Shown here piece by piece: positions 30,065 through 39,300 of a stretch of DNA of 64,000 nt (the stretch's first letter is position 1; each line of letters begins with the position of its first letter). The stretch is from Pseudomonas parasichuanensis (GTDB lineage Bacteria > Pseudomonadota > Gammaproteobacteria > Pseudomonadales > Pseudomonadaceae). The DNA is taken from assembly GCF_021601385.1 (NCBI RefSeq), contig NZ_BQHO01000024.1:1-64000 (forward strand). The letters are read 5' to 3'. The notes under the pieces are model-generated. The model worked only from the letters and a program-made list of their open reading frames with translations. It was not told the DNA's origin and made no database searches. A program made the translations under genes and the position numbers.

Positions 30065-30319
30065 TCAGGCCGCCAGCAGCGCGTCGAGCTTGCCCGCGCG
30101 CTCCAGGGCGTAGAGGTCATCGCATCCACCGACGTGCGTGCTGCCGATCCAGATCTGCGGCACCGAAGTACGGCCGGCCTTCTGGCTCATTTCGGCGCGC
30201 AGCTGCGGTTTGCCGTCGACCTTGATCTCCTCGAACGCCACGCCCTTGCTCTCGAGCAGGTACTTGGCGCGCATGCAGTAGGGGCAGTAGTCGCTGGAAT
30301 AGACGATGACGGGCTTCAT
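30065..30319 (-). CDS. grxC: Glutaredoxin 3
   Basis: An 84-residue thioredoxin-fold protein with the dithiol active site YCPYCMRAKYLL near residue 12 and the glutathione-binding TSVPQIWIG and GGCDDLYALE segments. It reduces disulphides and glutathione adducts with electrons from glutathione. The start lies one base after the stop of the upstream rhodanese-like gene, so the two are translationally adjacent in the unit leading into secB. Confidence 0.96.
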   Translation of the reverse strand: MKPVIVYSSDYCPYCMRAKYLLESKGVAFEEIKVDGKPQLRAEMSQKAGRTSVPQIWIGSTHVGGCDDLYALERAGKLDALLAA

Positions 30320-30320
30320 A

Positions 30321-30734
30321 TCACTTCACCAGGGGCAGGTTATCGGCTTTCCAGCTGGACACGCCACCGCTGAGCTTGGCCGCGGTGTAACCAGCCTTGA
30401 GCAGCTCGCGGCAGATGGTGCCGGACTGCTGGCCCATCGCGTCGACGACGATCAGGGTCTTCTCTTTATGTTTTTCCAGCTCAGACATGCGGTTGACCAG
30501 CTTGTCCTGCGGGATGTTCACCGCACCGACGATGTGCCCGGCGGAATACTCCTTGGCAGGGCGAATATCGATGACCAGCGCCTTGTCGGCGTTGACCAGC
30601 GCGGTCAGCTGGCCGTTGCTCAGGCTCTGGCCACCACGACGCACTTCGTTGATCAGCAGCAGGACCAGCAGAACGACGAAGATCGCCACCAGAATGAAGT
30701 GATCTGTCGCGAATTGAATCAGGTGAGCAACCAT
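30321..30734 (-). CDS. Membrane-anchored rhodanese-like protein lacking the catalytic Cys
   Basis: A 137-residue protein with one N-terminal membrane helix (residues 10-28) and a rhodanese fold (DIRPAKEYSAGHIVGAVNIP). At the active-site loop, where sulphurtransferases have Cys followed by a glycine-rich turn, the sequence reads DAMGQQSGTICRE, so the catalytic Cys is missing or displaced. It matches the YibN family usually found upstream of grxC-secB. I use the ATG at 30734; the frame is open 14 codons upstream but only the later Met begins the helix. Role unknown; perhaps a scaffold or regulator. Confidence 0.88.
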   Translation of the reverse strand: MVAHLIQFATDHFILVAIFVVLLVLLLINEVRRGGQSLSNGQLTALVNADKALVIDIRPAKEYSAGHIVGAVNIPQDKLVNRMSELEKHKEKTLIVVDAMGQQSGTICRELLKAGYTAAKLSGGVSSWKADNLPLVK

Positions 30735-30940
30735 CGGGGGTGTTCCAGGCGATTGAAAATGGCGGCCAGTATACACAGCCCCCCATGACCACCAAAGCCC
30801 GGCGGGCCACCGGCAAAACCGGCTTCATGCTGCATGTCCGGCAGCGCCGGTCGGACAAGGGGAGGAATATTCGCCGTCGATGGCGGATTTGCCCTAAAAT
30901 GCGTGTCTTTATCATCTTTGAACAACCGTGAGTTTGATTG

Positions 30941-32476
30941 ATGACGAGTACGCCTAAACCCCTGGTCCTGATTATCCTGGATGGCTTCGGACACAGCGAA
31001 AGCCCCGAATACAACGCCATCTACGCCGCCAACACACCGGTCTACGACCGCCTGCGCGCCACCCAGCCGCATGGCTTGATCTCCGGTTCTGGCATGGACG
31101 TGGGGCTGCCCGACGGGCAGATGGGCAACTCGGAAGTCGGTCACATGAACCTCGGCGCCGGCCGTGTGGTGTACCAGGACTTCACCCGGGTCACCAAGGC
31201 GATCCGCGACGGTGAATTCTTCACCAACCCGGTACTGACCGGCGCGGTGGACAAGGCCGCCGGTGCCGGCAAGGCCGTGCACATCCTCGGCCTGCTCTCC
31301 GACGGCGGCGTGCACAGCCACCAGGACCACCTGGTGGCCATGGCCGAGCTGGCTGCCCAGCGCGGCGCCGAGAAGATCTACCTGCACGCCTTCCTCGACG
31401 GCCGTGACACCCCGCCACGCAGCGCCCAGTCGTCCATCGAACTGCTCGACGCCACCTTCGCCAAGCTGGGCAAGGGCCGCATCGCCAGCCTGATCGGCCG
31501 CTATTACGCGATGGACCGCGACAACCGCTGGGATCGCGTACAAGCCGCCTACGACCTGATCGTCGACAGCACCGCCCAGTACACCGCCAACAGTGCCGTG
31601 GCCGGCCTCGAAGCCGCCTACGCCCGCGATGAGAGCGACGAGTTCGTCAAGGCCACGCGCATCGGCGAAGCGGTCAAGGTCGAAGACGGCGACGCGGTGA
31701 TCTTCATGAACTTCCGCGCCGACCGTGCCCGCGAGCTGTCGCGGGTGTTCGTCGAGCCGGACTTCAACGAATTCCCACGTGCCCGCCTGCCAAAACTGGC
31801 CGCCTACATCGGCCTGACCCAGTACTCGGCGAAAATCCCGGCGCCAGCGGCCTTTGCGCCGTCCAGCCTGAACAATGTGCTCGGCGAATACCTGGCGAAG
31901 AACGGCAAGACCCAGCTGCGCATCGCCGAAACCGAGAAGTACGCCCACGTCACCTTCTTCTTCTCCGGTGGCCGTGAAGAACCGTTCGAAGGCGAAGAGC
32001 GCATCCTGATCCCGTCGCCCAAGGTCGCCACCTACGACCTGCAGCCGGAAATGAACGCCCCCGAGGTGACCGACCGCATCGTCGAGGCCATCGAGCAGCA
32101 GCGTTTTGACGTGATCGTGGTCAACTATGCCAACGGCGACATGGTCGGCCACACCGGCGTGTTCGAGGCGGCGGTCAAGGCGGTCGAGGCCCTGGACACC
32201 TGCGTCGGGCGCATCGTCGAGGCACTGGAAAAGGTCGACGGCGAAGCGCTGATCACCGCCGACCACGGTAACGTCGAGCAGATGGAAGACGCCTGCACCG
32301 GCCAGGCGCACACCGCCCATACCAGCGAGCCAGTGCCGTTCATCTATGTCGGCAAGCGCAAGGTCAAGGTGCGTGACGGCGGCGTGCTGGCCGACGTGGC
32401 GCCGACCATGCTCAAGCTGCTGGGGCTGGAACAGCCTGCCGAGATGACCGGGACGTCGATTCTGCTCGACGACTGA
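30941..32476 (+). CDS. gpmI: 2,3-bisphosphoglycerate-independent phosphoglycerate mutase
   Basis: A 511-residue Mn-dependent enzyme interconverting 3- and 2-phosphoglycerate. The alkaline-phosphatase-like metal site DGFGHSE starts near residue 12, the phosphoserine nucleophile is in [16 protein letters not shown] near residue 64, and the second metal cluster [10 protein letters not shown] is near 440. Length is normal. It is divergent from the rhodanese–grxC–secB unit with a 206-base gap; the ribosome site is weak (GTGAG). A TTG codon directly precedes the ATG and is not needed. Confidence 0.97.
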   Translation: MTSTPKPLVLIILDGFGHSESPEYNAIYAANTPVYDRLRATQPHGLISGSGMDVGLPDGQMGNSEVGHMNLGAGRVVYQDFTRVTKAIRDGEFFTNPVLTGAVDKAAGAGKAVHILGLLSDGGVHSHQDHLVAMAELAAQRGAEKIYLHAFLDGRDTPPRSAQSSIELLDATFAKLGKGRIASLIGRYYAMDRDNRWDRVQAAYDLIVDSTAQYTANSAVAGLEAAYARDESDEFVKATRIGEAVKVEDGDAVIFMNFRADRARELSRVFVEPDFNEFPRARLPKLAAYIGLTQYSAKIPAPAAFAPSSLNNVLGEYLAKNGKTQLRIAETEKYAHVTFFFSGGREEPFEGEERILIPSPKVATYDLQPEMNAPEVTDRIVEAIEQQRFDVIVVNYANGDMVGHTGVFEAAVKAVEALDTCVGRIVEALEKVDGEALITADHGNVEQMEDACTGQAHTAHTSEPVPFIYVGKRKVKVRDGGVLADVAPTMLKLLGLEQPAEMTGTSILLDD

Positions 32477-32486
32477 TCGGTGTTCA

Positions 32487-32595
32487 TGGGGCCGCTTTGC
32501 GGCCCTTTCGCGGCACAAGGCCGCTCCTACAGGAGATCGCGTACCTCTGCAGGAGCGGCCTTGTGCCGCGAAAGGCCTGCGCAGCAGGCCCAGAA
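32487..32595. repeat. Long REP pair downstream of gpmI
   Basis: GGGGCCGCTTTGCGGCCC, CTTTCGCGGCACAAGGCCGC and TCCTACAGG mirrored by CTGCAGGAGCGGCCTTGTGC and GGCCTGCGCAGCAGGCCC. Confidence 0.88.
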
Positions 32596-32611
32596 CACAT
32601 GAATTCCAGAC

Positions 32612-32650
32612 AAACGCCTCGCTGCACACGCCGCGAGGCGTTTTTTTTGC
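32612..32650 (+). terminator. Rho-independent terminator between gpmI and envC
   Basis: AACGCCTCG, a ten-base loop, CGAGGCGTT and then a run of T. It lies beyond the REP pair and before the envC start. Confidence 0.9.
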
Positions 32651-32702
32651 GGCGATGCGCGGGCATACTAGGCCAGTCTCCATCCCTGGTACGCCCAACC
32701 CC

Positions 32703-34007
32703 ATGCTCCGCGCCCTGTTCATACTCGCCCTGTCATGCCTGCTCGCCCCGGCCTTCGCCGACGAGCGCGCACAGACCCAGCAACAGCTGGACGCCACCCG
32801 CCAGGACATCGCCGAGCTGAAAAAGATGCTGGGCAAGCTCCAGGAGGAGAAGTCCGGCGTGCAGAAAGACCTCAAGTCCACCGAGACCGACATCGGCAAC
32901 CTGGAAAAACAGGTGGAGGCACTGCAGCAAGAACTAAAAAAGACCGAGGGCGAGCTGGAGCGCCTTGATCACGAGAAAAAAAAACTCCAGAGCGCCCGCG
33001 TTGAACAACAACGCCTGATTGCCGTGCAGGCCCGTTCGGCCTACCAGAACAACGGCCGCGAGGAATACCTCAAGCTGCTGCTCAACCAGCAGAACCCCGA
33101 GAAATTCGCCCGCACCCTCACCTACTACGACTACCTGAGCAAGGCGCGCACCGAGCAGTTGCGCACCTTCAACGAGACCTTGCGCCAGCTGGCCAATGTC
33201 GAGCAGGACATCGGCCGCCAGCAGGAACAACTGCTCACCCAGCGCGCCGACCTCGACAGCCGCCGCCAGGCGCTGGTGGGCGAACGCGACAAGCGCCAGC
33301 AGGTGCTGGCCAAGCTCAACAGCGACATGAAAGAGCGCGACCAGAAGCTGCAGTCCCGCGAGCAGGACCAGGCCGACCTGGGCAAGGTGCTCAAGACCAT
33401 CGAGGAAACCCTCGCCCGCCAGGCCCGCGAAGCCGAAGAAGCCCGCCAGCGCGCGCTGCTCGCCAAGCAGGAAGAAGAAAAGCGCCGCAAGGAGCAGGCC
33501 CTGGCCGCCGCGGCCCGCACCCAGCAAGCGGAACCGGAAGAGCCCCCGAAAAAGGCCCGTACCACCCTTGGCCCGGTGGTTTCCAGCGACGGCGCCAGCT
33601 ACGGCGGTGCATTTTCCGCAGCCCGGGGAAAACTTCCATGGCCAGTCAATGGTCGACTACTGGCACGCTTCGGTGACATGCGCGGCAGCGATGCCCGGGC
33701 CAAGTGGGACGGCGTGATGATCAGCGCCAGCGCCGGTACCCAGGTGCACGCCGTACACGGCGGGCGCGTGGTGTTCGCCGACTGGTTGCGTGGCGCCGGG
33801 CTTCTGGTCATTCTCGACCACGGCAATGGTTACCTGAGCCTGTATGGCCATAACCAGAGCCTGCTCAAGAGCGCCGGCGACATCGTCAAGGCCGGCGAAG
33901 CCATCTCCACCGTCGGCGACAGCGGCGGCCAGGACAGCGCCGGTTTGTACTTCGCGATTCGCCAGCAGGGCCGGCCCACCGACCCTGCGCAATGGTGCCG
34001 AGGCTAA
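32703..34007 (+). CDS. envC: Murein hydrolase activator EnvC-like protein (degenerate LytM)
   Basis: A 434-residue periplasmic protein: signal peptide (residues 1-20, cut after AFA), a long coiled coil (about 22-280, rich in Gln/Glu/Lys heptads) and a C-terminal LytM/M23 fold. The metal-binding HxGxD motif of active M23 peptidases is replaced by AKWDGVMI, so it is expected to activate cell-division amidases instead of cutting peptidoglycan itself. I use the ATG at 32703, which begins the signal peptide. It heads a run with ctpA (88 bases) and the YibQ-like gene; this trio is conserved in pseudomonads. Confidence 0.9.
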   Translation: MLRALFILALSCLLAPAFADERAQTQQQLDATRQDIAELKKMLGKLQEEKSGVQKDLKSTETDIGNLEKQVEALQQELKKTEGELERLDHEKKKLQSARVEQQRLIAVQARSAYQNNGREEYLKLLLNQQNPEKFARTLTYYDYLSKARTEQLRTFNETLRQLANVEQDIGRQQEQLLTQRADLDSRRQALVGERDKRQQVLAKLNSDMKERDQKLQSREQDQADLGKVLKTIEETLARQAREAEEARQRALLAKQEEEKRRKEQALAAAARTQQAEPEEPPKKARTTLGPVVSSDGASYGGAFSAARGKLPWPVNGRLLARFGDMRGSDARAKWDGVMISASAGTQVHAVHGGRVVFADWLRGAGLLVILDHGNGYLSLYGHNQSLLKSAGDIVKAGEAISTVGDSGGQDSAGLYFAIRQQGRPTDPAQWCRG

Positions 34008-34095
34008 GCACCGACTACTTTTACGGCGCGGCGCGTGAAAACGCCGGGCCGATGCTCCCGCAAGGGGCGCCTACAGGATCAGGAGTTCGTTCGAC

Positions 34096-35430
34096 ATGCT
34101 GCACTCGCCTCGCCTCACCCAGCTGGCCCTGACCATTGCCCTGGTCATCGGCGCGCCCCTGGCTCTCGCCGCCGAGCCGGCCAAGCCTGCCGCTGCCGCC
34201 AAGCCGGCCACGGTGCCAGCCACCGAGGTGACCGCCAAGGCGCCACTGCCGCTGGAAGAGCTGCGCACCTTCGCCGAGGTCATGGACCGCATCAAGGCCG
34301 CGTATGTCGAGCCCGTCGACGACAAGACCCTGCTGGAGAACGCCATCAAGGGCATGCTCAGCAACCTCGACCCGCACTCGGCCTACCTCGGCCCTGAAGA
34401 CTTCCAGGAGCTGCAGGAAAGCACCAGTGGCGAATTCGGTGGCCTGGGGATCGAAGTCGGCCAGGAAGACGGCTTCATCAAAGTCGTTTCGCCGATCGAC
34501 GACACCCCGGCCTCCCGCGCTGGCGTGCAGGCCGGCGACCTGATCGTCAAGATCAACGGCGCCCCGACCCGTGGCCAGACCATGACCGAAGCGGTCGACA
34601 AGATGCGCGGCAAGGTCGGTGAGAAGATCGTCCTCACGCTGGTGCGCGACGGCGGCACGCCGTTCGACGTGACCCTCACCCGCGCGGTGATCCAGGTCAA
34701 GAGCGTGAAGAGCCAGCTGCTGGAGAACGACTACGGCTATATCCGCATCACCCAGTTCCAGGTCAAGACCGGCGAAGAAGTGGGCAAGGCCCTGGCCAAG
34801 CTGCGCAAGGACAACGGCAAGAAGCTGCGCGGCGTGGTGCTCGACCTGCGCAACAACCCAGGCGGCGTGCTGCAGGCCGCGGTGGAAGTGGCCGACCACT
34901 TCCTCACCAAGGGCCTGATCGTCTACACCAAGGGCCGCATCGCCAACTCCGAACTGCGCTTCTCTGCCGACCCGGCCGACGCCAGCGAAGGCGTACCGCT
35001 GGTGGTACTGATCAACGGCGGCAGCGCCTCGGCGTCGGAGATCGTCGCCGGCGCCCTGCAGGACCAGAAACGCGCCGTGCTGATGGGCACCGACAGCTTC
35101 GGCAAGGGCTCGGTGCAAACCGTGCTGCCGCTGGCCAACGACCGTGCGCTCAAGCTCACCACCGCGCTGTACTTCACCCCCAACGGCCGCTCGATCCAGG
35201 CCCAGGGCATCGTCCCGGACATCGAAGTGCGCCCGGCCAAGCTCACCGCCGAAACCGACACCGAGAACTTCAAGGAAGCCGACCTGCAGGGCCACCTGGG
35301 CAACGGCAACGGCGGCGCCGACCGCCCGACCGGCAGCGCCAAGCGCAAGGAGCGCCCGCAGGACAACGACTTCCAGCTCAGCCAGGCCCTCAGCCTGCTC
35401 AAGGGCCTGAACATCACCAAGGGCGAATAA
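34096..35430 (+). CDS. ctpA: Carboxy-terminal processing protease CtpA (S41)
   Basis: A 444-residue periplasmic serine protease. Signal peptide (to about residue 24, ALAAEP), PDZ domain (about 95-180, GLGIEVGQEDGFIKVVSPID) and the S41 catalytic domain with Ser in NGGSASASEIVAGAL and Lys in DSFGKGSVQTVLPL. In P. aeruginosa CtpA degrades peptidoglycan cross-link hydrolases with partner LbcA; the same role is inferred here. It lies between envC and the YibQ-like gene, only 9 bases from the latter, so the three act in cell-envelope turnover. Confidence 0.94.
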   Translation: MLHSPRLTQLALTIALVIGAPLALAAEPAKPAAAAKPATVPATEVTAKAPLPLEELRTFAEVMDRIKAAYVEPVDDKTLLENAIKGMLSNLDPHSAYLGPEDFQELQESTSGEFGGLGIEVGQEDGFIKVVSPIDDTPASRAGVQAGDLIVKINGAPTRGQTMTEAVDKMRGKVGEKIVLTLVRDGGTPFDVTLTRAVIQVKSVKSQLLENDYGYIRITQFQVKTGEEVGKALAKLRKDNGKKLRGVVLDLRNNPGGVLQAAVEVADHFLTKGLIVYTKGRIANSELRFSADPADASEGVPLVVLINGGSASASEIVAGALQDQKRAVLMGTDSFGKGSVQTVLPLANDRALKLTTALYFTPNGRSIQAQGIVPDIEVRPAKLTAETDTENFKEADLQGHLGNGNGGADRPTGSAKRKERPQDNDFQLSQALSLLKGLNITKGE

Positions 35431-35439
35431 GCACACCCC

Positions 35440-36204
35440 ATGCGTTACCTGCTGTCCCTGCTGTTCTGCCTGCTGGCCGGCGCCGCACACGCGGCCCCGG
35501 CCAAGGCCTACCTGAGCATCATCATCGACGACCTCGGCCAGAGCGATGTGCGCGACCAGCGCACCCTCGCCCTGCCCGGCCCGATCACGATGGCGATCAT
35601 GCCCGATACCCCTCACGCCACCGAGTTTGCCCGCCAGGCGCACAAGGCTGGCAAGACGGTGATCCTGCACATGCCCATGGACCCGGCCACCGGCCCTTAT
35701 GCCTGGCACCCCGGCACGCCGCTAGCGGAACTGGCGCAGCGCCTGGACGCGGCCTTGGCCAAGGTGCCCTTTGCTGCCGGCATCAACAACCACATGGGCA
35801 GCCGCATGACATCACAACCCGAGCCCATGGCCTGGTTGATGGGCGAACTGCAACGCCGTCACCTGTTCTTCGTCGACAGCCGTACCAGCGCCGCCACCGT
35901 GGCGGCGGCCAAAGCCCAGGCGATCGACCTGGCCCACGTATCGCGTGATGTGTTCCTGGACGACGAGCGCACCGTCGATGCGATCAGCGCCCAACTGCAG
36001 CAGGGCATCGCCCTGGCCCGCAAGCAGGGTTCCGCGGTACTGATTGGCCACCCCTACCCACAAACGCTGCAAGTGCTGGAAAGCGAACTGCCCCGGCTCA
36101 AGGCCCAGGGCATCGAGCTGATCCCGATCCGCCAGATGATCGCCGAGCGCAGCAACCAGGCCATGCCTGCCCATGGCAGCCATGGCCTGTACCGCAACCG
36201 TTGA
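35440..36204 (+). CDS. Divergent polysaccharide deacetylase family protein (YibQ-like)
   Basis: A 254-residue periplasmic protein with a signal peptide (AGAAHAAPA) and a divergent polysaccharide-deacetylase (NodB-like) fold: IIIDDLGQSDVRDQR, ILHMPMDP, GINNHMGSRMT and FFVDSRTSA carry the Asp and His residues of the metal site. The substrate is unknown; the family is constantly linked with envC and ctpA, which implies a peptidoglycan or envelope-glycan role. The gene starts 9 bases after the ctpA stop. Confidence 0.88.
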   Translation: MRYLLSLLFCLLAGAAHAAPAKAYLSIIIDDLGQSDVRDQRTLALPGPITMAIMPDTPHATEFARQAHKAGKTVILHMPMDPATGPYAWHPGTPLAELAQRLDAALAKVPFAAGINNHMGSRMTSQPEPMAWLMGELQRRHLFFVDSRTSAATVAAAKAQAIDLAHVSRDVFLDDERTVDAISAQLQQGIALARKQGSAVLIGHPYPQTLQVLESELPRLKAQGIELIPIRQMIAERSNQAMPAHGSHGLYRNR

Positions 36205-36270
36205 AACACCTCCATCGAAGGGGAAGCTTGCTTGAGGGTGCTGGATCAGGGGATTGCGTCTTCCATGAGT

Positions 36271-36294
36271 CGAGTCTCCGGGTAATGAGACTCG
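36271..36294. terminator. Hairpin between convergent genes
   Basis: CGAGTCTC-CGGGTAAT-GAGACTCG is a perfect eight-base stem without a clear U tract, lying between the end of the YibQ-like gene and the end of the large toxin-like gene. Probably a bidirectional transcription barrier. Confidence 0.55.
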
Positions 36295-36342
36295 AGCCCA
36301 GAACCTGGCCTGCAATACCAGGCACTGCACAAGGCTGGGCAC

Positions 36343-39300
36343 TCAATCGAAAGGAATCAGGCCCTCGGCCTGCTCTAGGCGAAGATCGCCGCGATAAATG
36401 GCCAAAAGCAGGCCCTGGCTGCTGGCAGCGTCGAGCTGGGCCTTACGGCCAAGGCTGCGCTGCGACCAGAGTTTCAGGTGCCCCTTGCTGAACGAGCGGC
36501 CGGGCGTATCCGCGGCACCATAGTGGAAATGCGCCTCCCACAGGCCAGCGCCCTGTGCCCTGCCTGCCGCCGGTTTACGCCGTACCTCGTAAACATCCAG
36601 GTAATCGTTCGCCGCCAGCAACTTGCGCGGCCCGGCACGTGACACAACCACCTTATCCTGTTCGACGAGGAACCTGAGGCTGGCCGCAGTCGGGTGGCTG
36701 GTGGTGAGGTATAGGCTGGTCAACAGGTCGATGCGCGCCGCCTCCAGGCGCTCTATCGCCTCCTGCAACTTTCCGAGCAAGGGTTGCTCCTTCTCGGTGC
36801 GCGGCAGCCTTGCCAGGCTTTCCCTAAGACCTTCAACATGGCCTTCGATCACACTGGAAAGCCCGATCGGTTCATCCTTCTGCAGGTACTGCCGACCCAG
36901 CGCAATCACCGATTCGACCTTGTCCAGCAGCCGCTGGGCATTGACGCGCTCCTTGCCAAGGTCGAACTGCAGCGTTTTCTCCCGCGCGACCGGCGCCTCC
37001 TCGACCCAACCCTTACCCTGTTTGCGGAAGGTTTTCAGCACGCTCGCCTGGTTGGCGCTGCGCTGCTCCACCACCGTGTTGCCGTCACGCTGTGTTTCCA
37101 CCCCGACGACACTGCGCCCGCGCGAGGTCCTGACCACGAAGCGCTTGCCGCCCCGCGCACCATAGAGCGATATGCGCGCAACGCGGACCTTCTGCTGCTC
37201 CTTTTCCTCGACGCAACCTGCCAGCTCTTTCTCCGCCGCCTTGACCAGGCGCGCAAGTATCTTGCGGTACTGGATCAGGACGTCCGAATGGATGATGTCG
37301 CCCCCGGTCTCTGTCAGCAGCACCGCGGCGGCCTCGGCCTCGGCGTAGGCATCCAGCACGCCGTTGAGCACATCGATGCGTTCGTCGAGGCCCAACTCGC
37401 CCCTGGCCAGCTCCCCGTGAGCCGCGCCGGCGCTGCGCAGCTCTTCATTCATCAGGTCGTGGTCGTACCGGCTGAGGGTCCGTTCGTCGGTGTCGGCCAC
37501 CCGATTAAGGCACAGCTCCCCAAGGTCGGCGAGCAGGTAGAACTCCAGGTCGATCGCAGTCGAACTCCTCTGCCTGATCAGGTTCTTGAGCCAGGCGTCC
37601 TTGTTGATCCGTGTGCCATCGTCACGGGTGAACACCAGTTCGTCATCCTTGAAGCATTCGTCCAGCACCTCATCGAAGGGCCAGGCCAGCTCGACCAACT
37701 GCTCTTCCCACCTGGCCACACGCTCCAGGCTGCCCCTGAAGGACGCATAGGCCGCCTTCTCCCCATCGCTGCGCGGATTGATGAGGATATCCCTCGCCTG
37801 CGCCCCCACACCCTCGGTATTGATCAGGTCAGTCAGGTGGTTGTAGCGGGCAAAATAGTATTCGATCAGCTGGTGCTGGGTAGTGTTGCGCTGAACCTTG
37901 ATTGCTTCGGTCATCTGCACAGAGGGATTGATGGCTTTGAGCTCGGCGAGCAGCCTGTTGTGCGCCCGGTAATTTTCGATCACCGCGGCCAAGTCGTCGG
38001 CAACCTTCTGCTTGAGCAGCTTGACCATGGTTTGCGCCGAATCGAGCTCGCTCTGTTTCGCCTGATCGAGCGGTTTGACGGCCTCCAGCTGCTCGACGAC
38101 CTGCAAATTGCTCATCAACAGTTCATTGTGCTTGCTCAGCACCTTGCCCAACTCAACAGCGGCGATGGTAAGTTCGGCATCCTGCTGCTTGGCCCGCTGT
38201 TCCCGGGCCTCTTTTTCCTCTCTGAGTTGCTGGATACGGCTTTTCGGCATGCCGCCGCGCAAGCGCAGGCCGGCATCGATGCGCCATGCCTTGCCCTCGG
38301 CGAGGAGCCATGGGCCTGCCTGCCCTTGGCTATCGACAATGCGCACGCCTGCTGTGCCGACCAGCACCGGATAGATATCGCTGCCCAGCGTCACGTAGTG
38401 CTGGCCATCGAGCAGGTACAGGCCGGTGGCATCAGGCTCCAGGCCATGCAGGCTGACCGACGAGCGCATGGCTTGCAGCTGTTGGCGCTGCACAGGCGCC
38501 AGGACAGTGTTGCCCGAAGCCCCCCGCCAGCTGAAATCAAGCGACACCCCCTCATGCATGGCCACAGGCCCCGGCAGGCTGACGCTGCCCAGGCCAATGC
38601 TCGGCGATGGCGCATCAGGCGCCGGGCGCGCTGCAAAAAGCCCACCGAAGCCGGCCAACGCCGCCATGTCGTTTGCCGCAGGCGGTTCGATACGCGGCAA
38701 ACGGGCATGCATCAGGACCATGGCGAAGTTCAACAACAAGTCGACCACCGCGGCGCTACGCTCGAACTCATCGCCTTCCTTGAACGCCTGCAGATCCTGC
38801 GAAACCGCCGCCACGCCCTGCACCAGCCAAGCCACCGAGGCCACCGGCCCCCGCAACACCACGGTCAAGGCCTGGAACAGCAGCCAGGCCCCCTCCTTGA
38901 GAATCGCCCAGCGGCTCTGGGTGGTGGAAGTCGACTCACGGTTCGCCAATTCGACCAGCAGATCACGGTTGGCCAGGTACATCTGCTCATCGACATCGGT
39001 GCGCCAGAAGCTCGCGGCGAACGCAGGCGGCCTCACCGGCTCTGGCAGGATCAAGGTGTCCAGAATGGGTCGACCCAGGTGCGGCTCGATGAAGCCACCG
39101 TTGCCGTAGACCTTGCGCGCATCGGGTGTGAGCCACGTCAGGATGCTGTCCTGCAGGGATTGCTGCGTGCGAATGGCGGCCATCATCGCGTCCAGGTTGG
39201 CGTACTCCAGCAACGCGGCGCCCGGGTACAACGGGCGGTAGAGCAACACCGTCTCACGTACCGCGGCGAACAGGACATACATGCCCATCACCTGGTCGTG

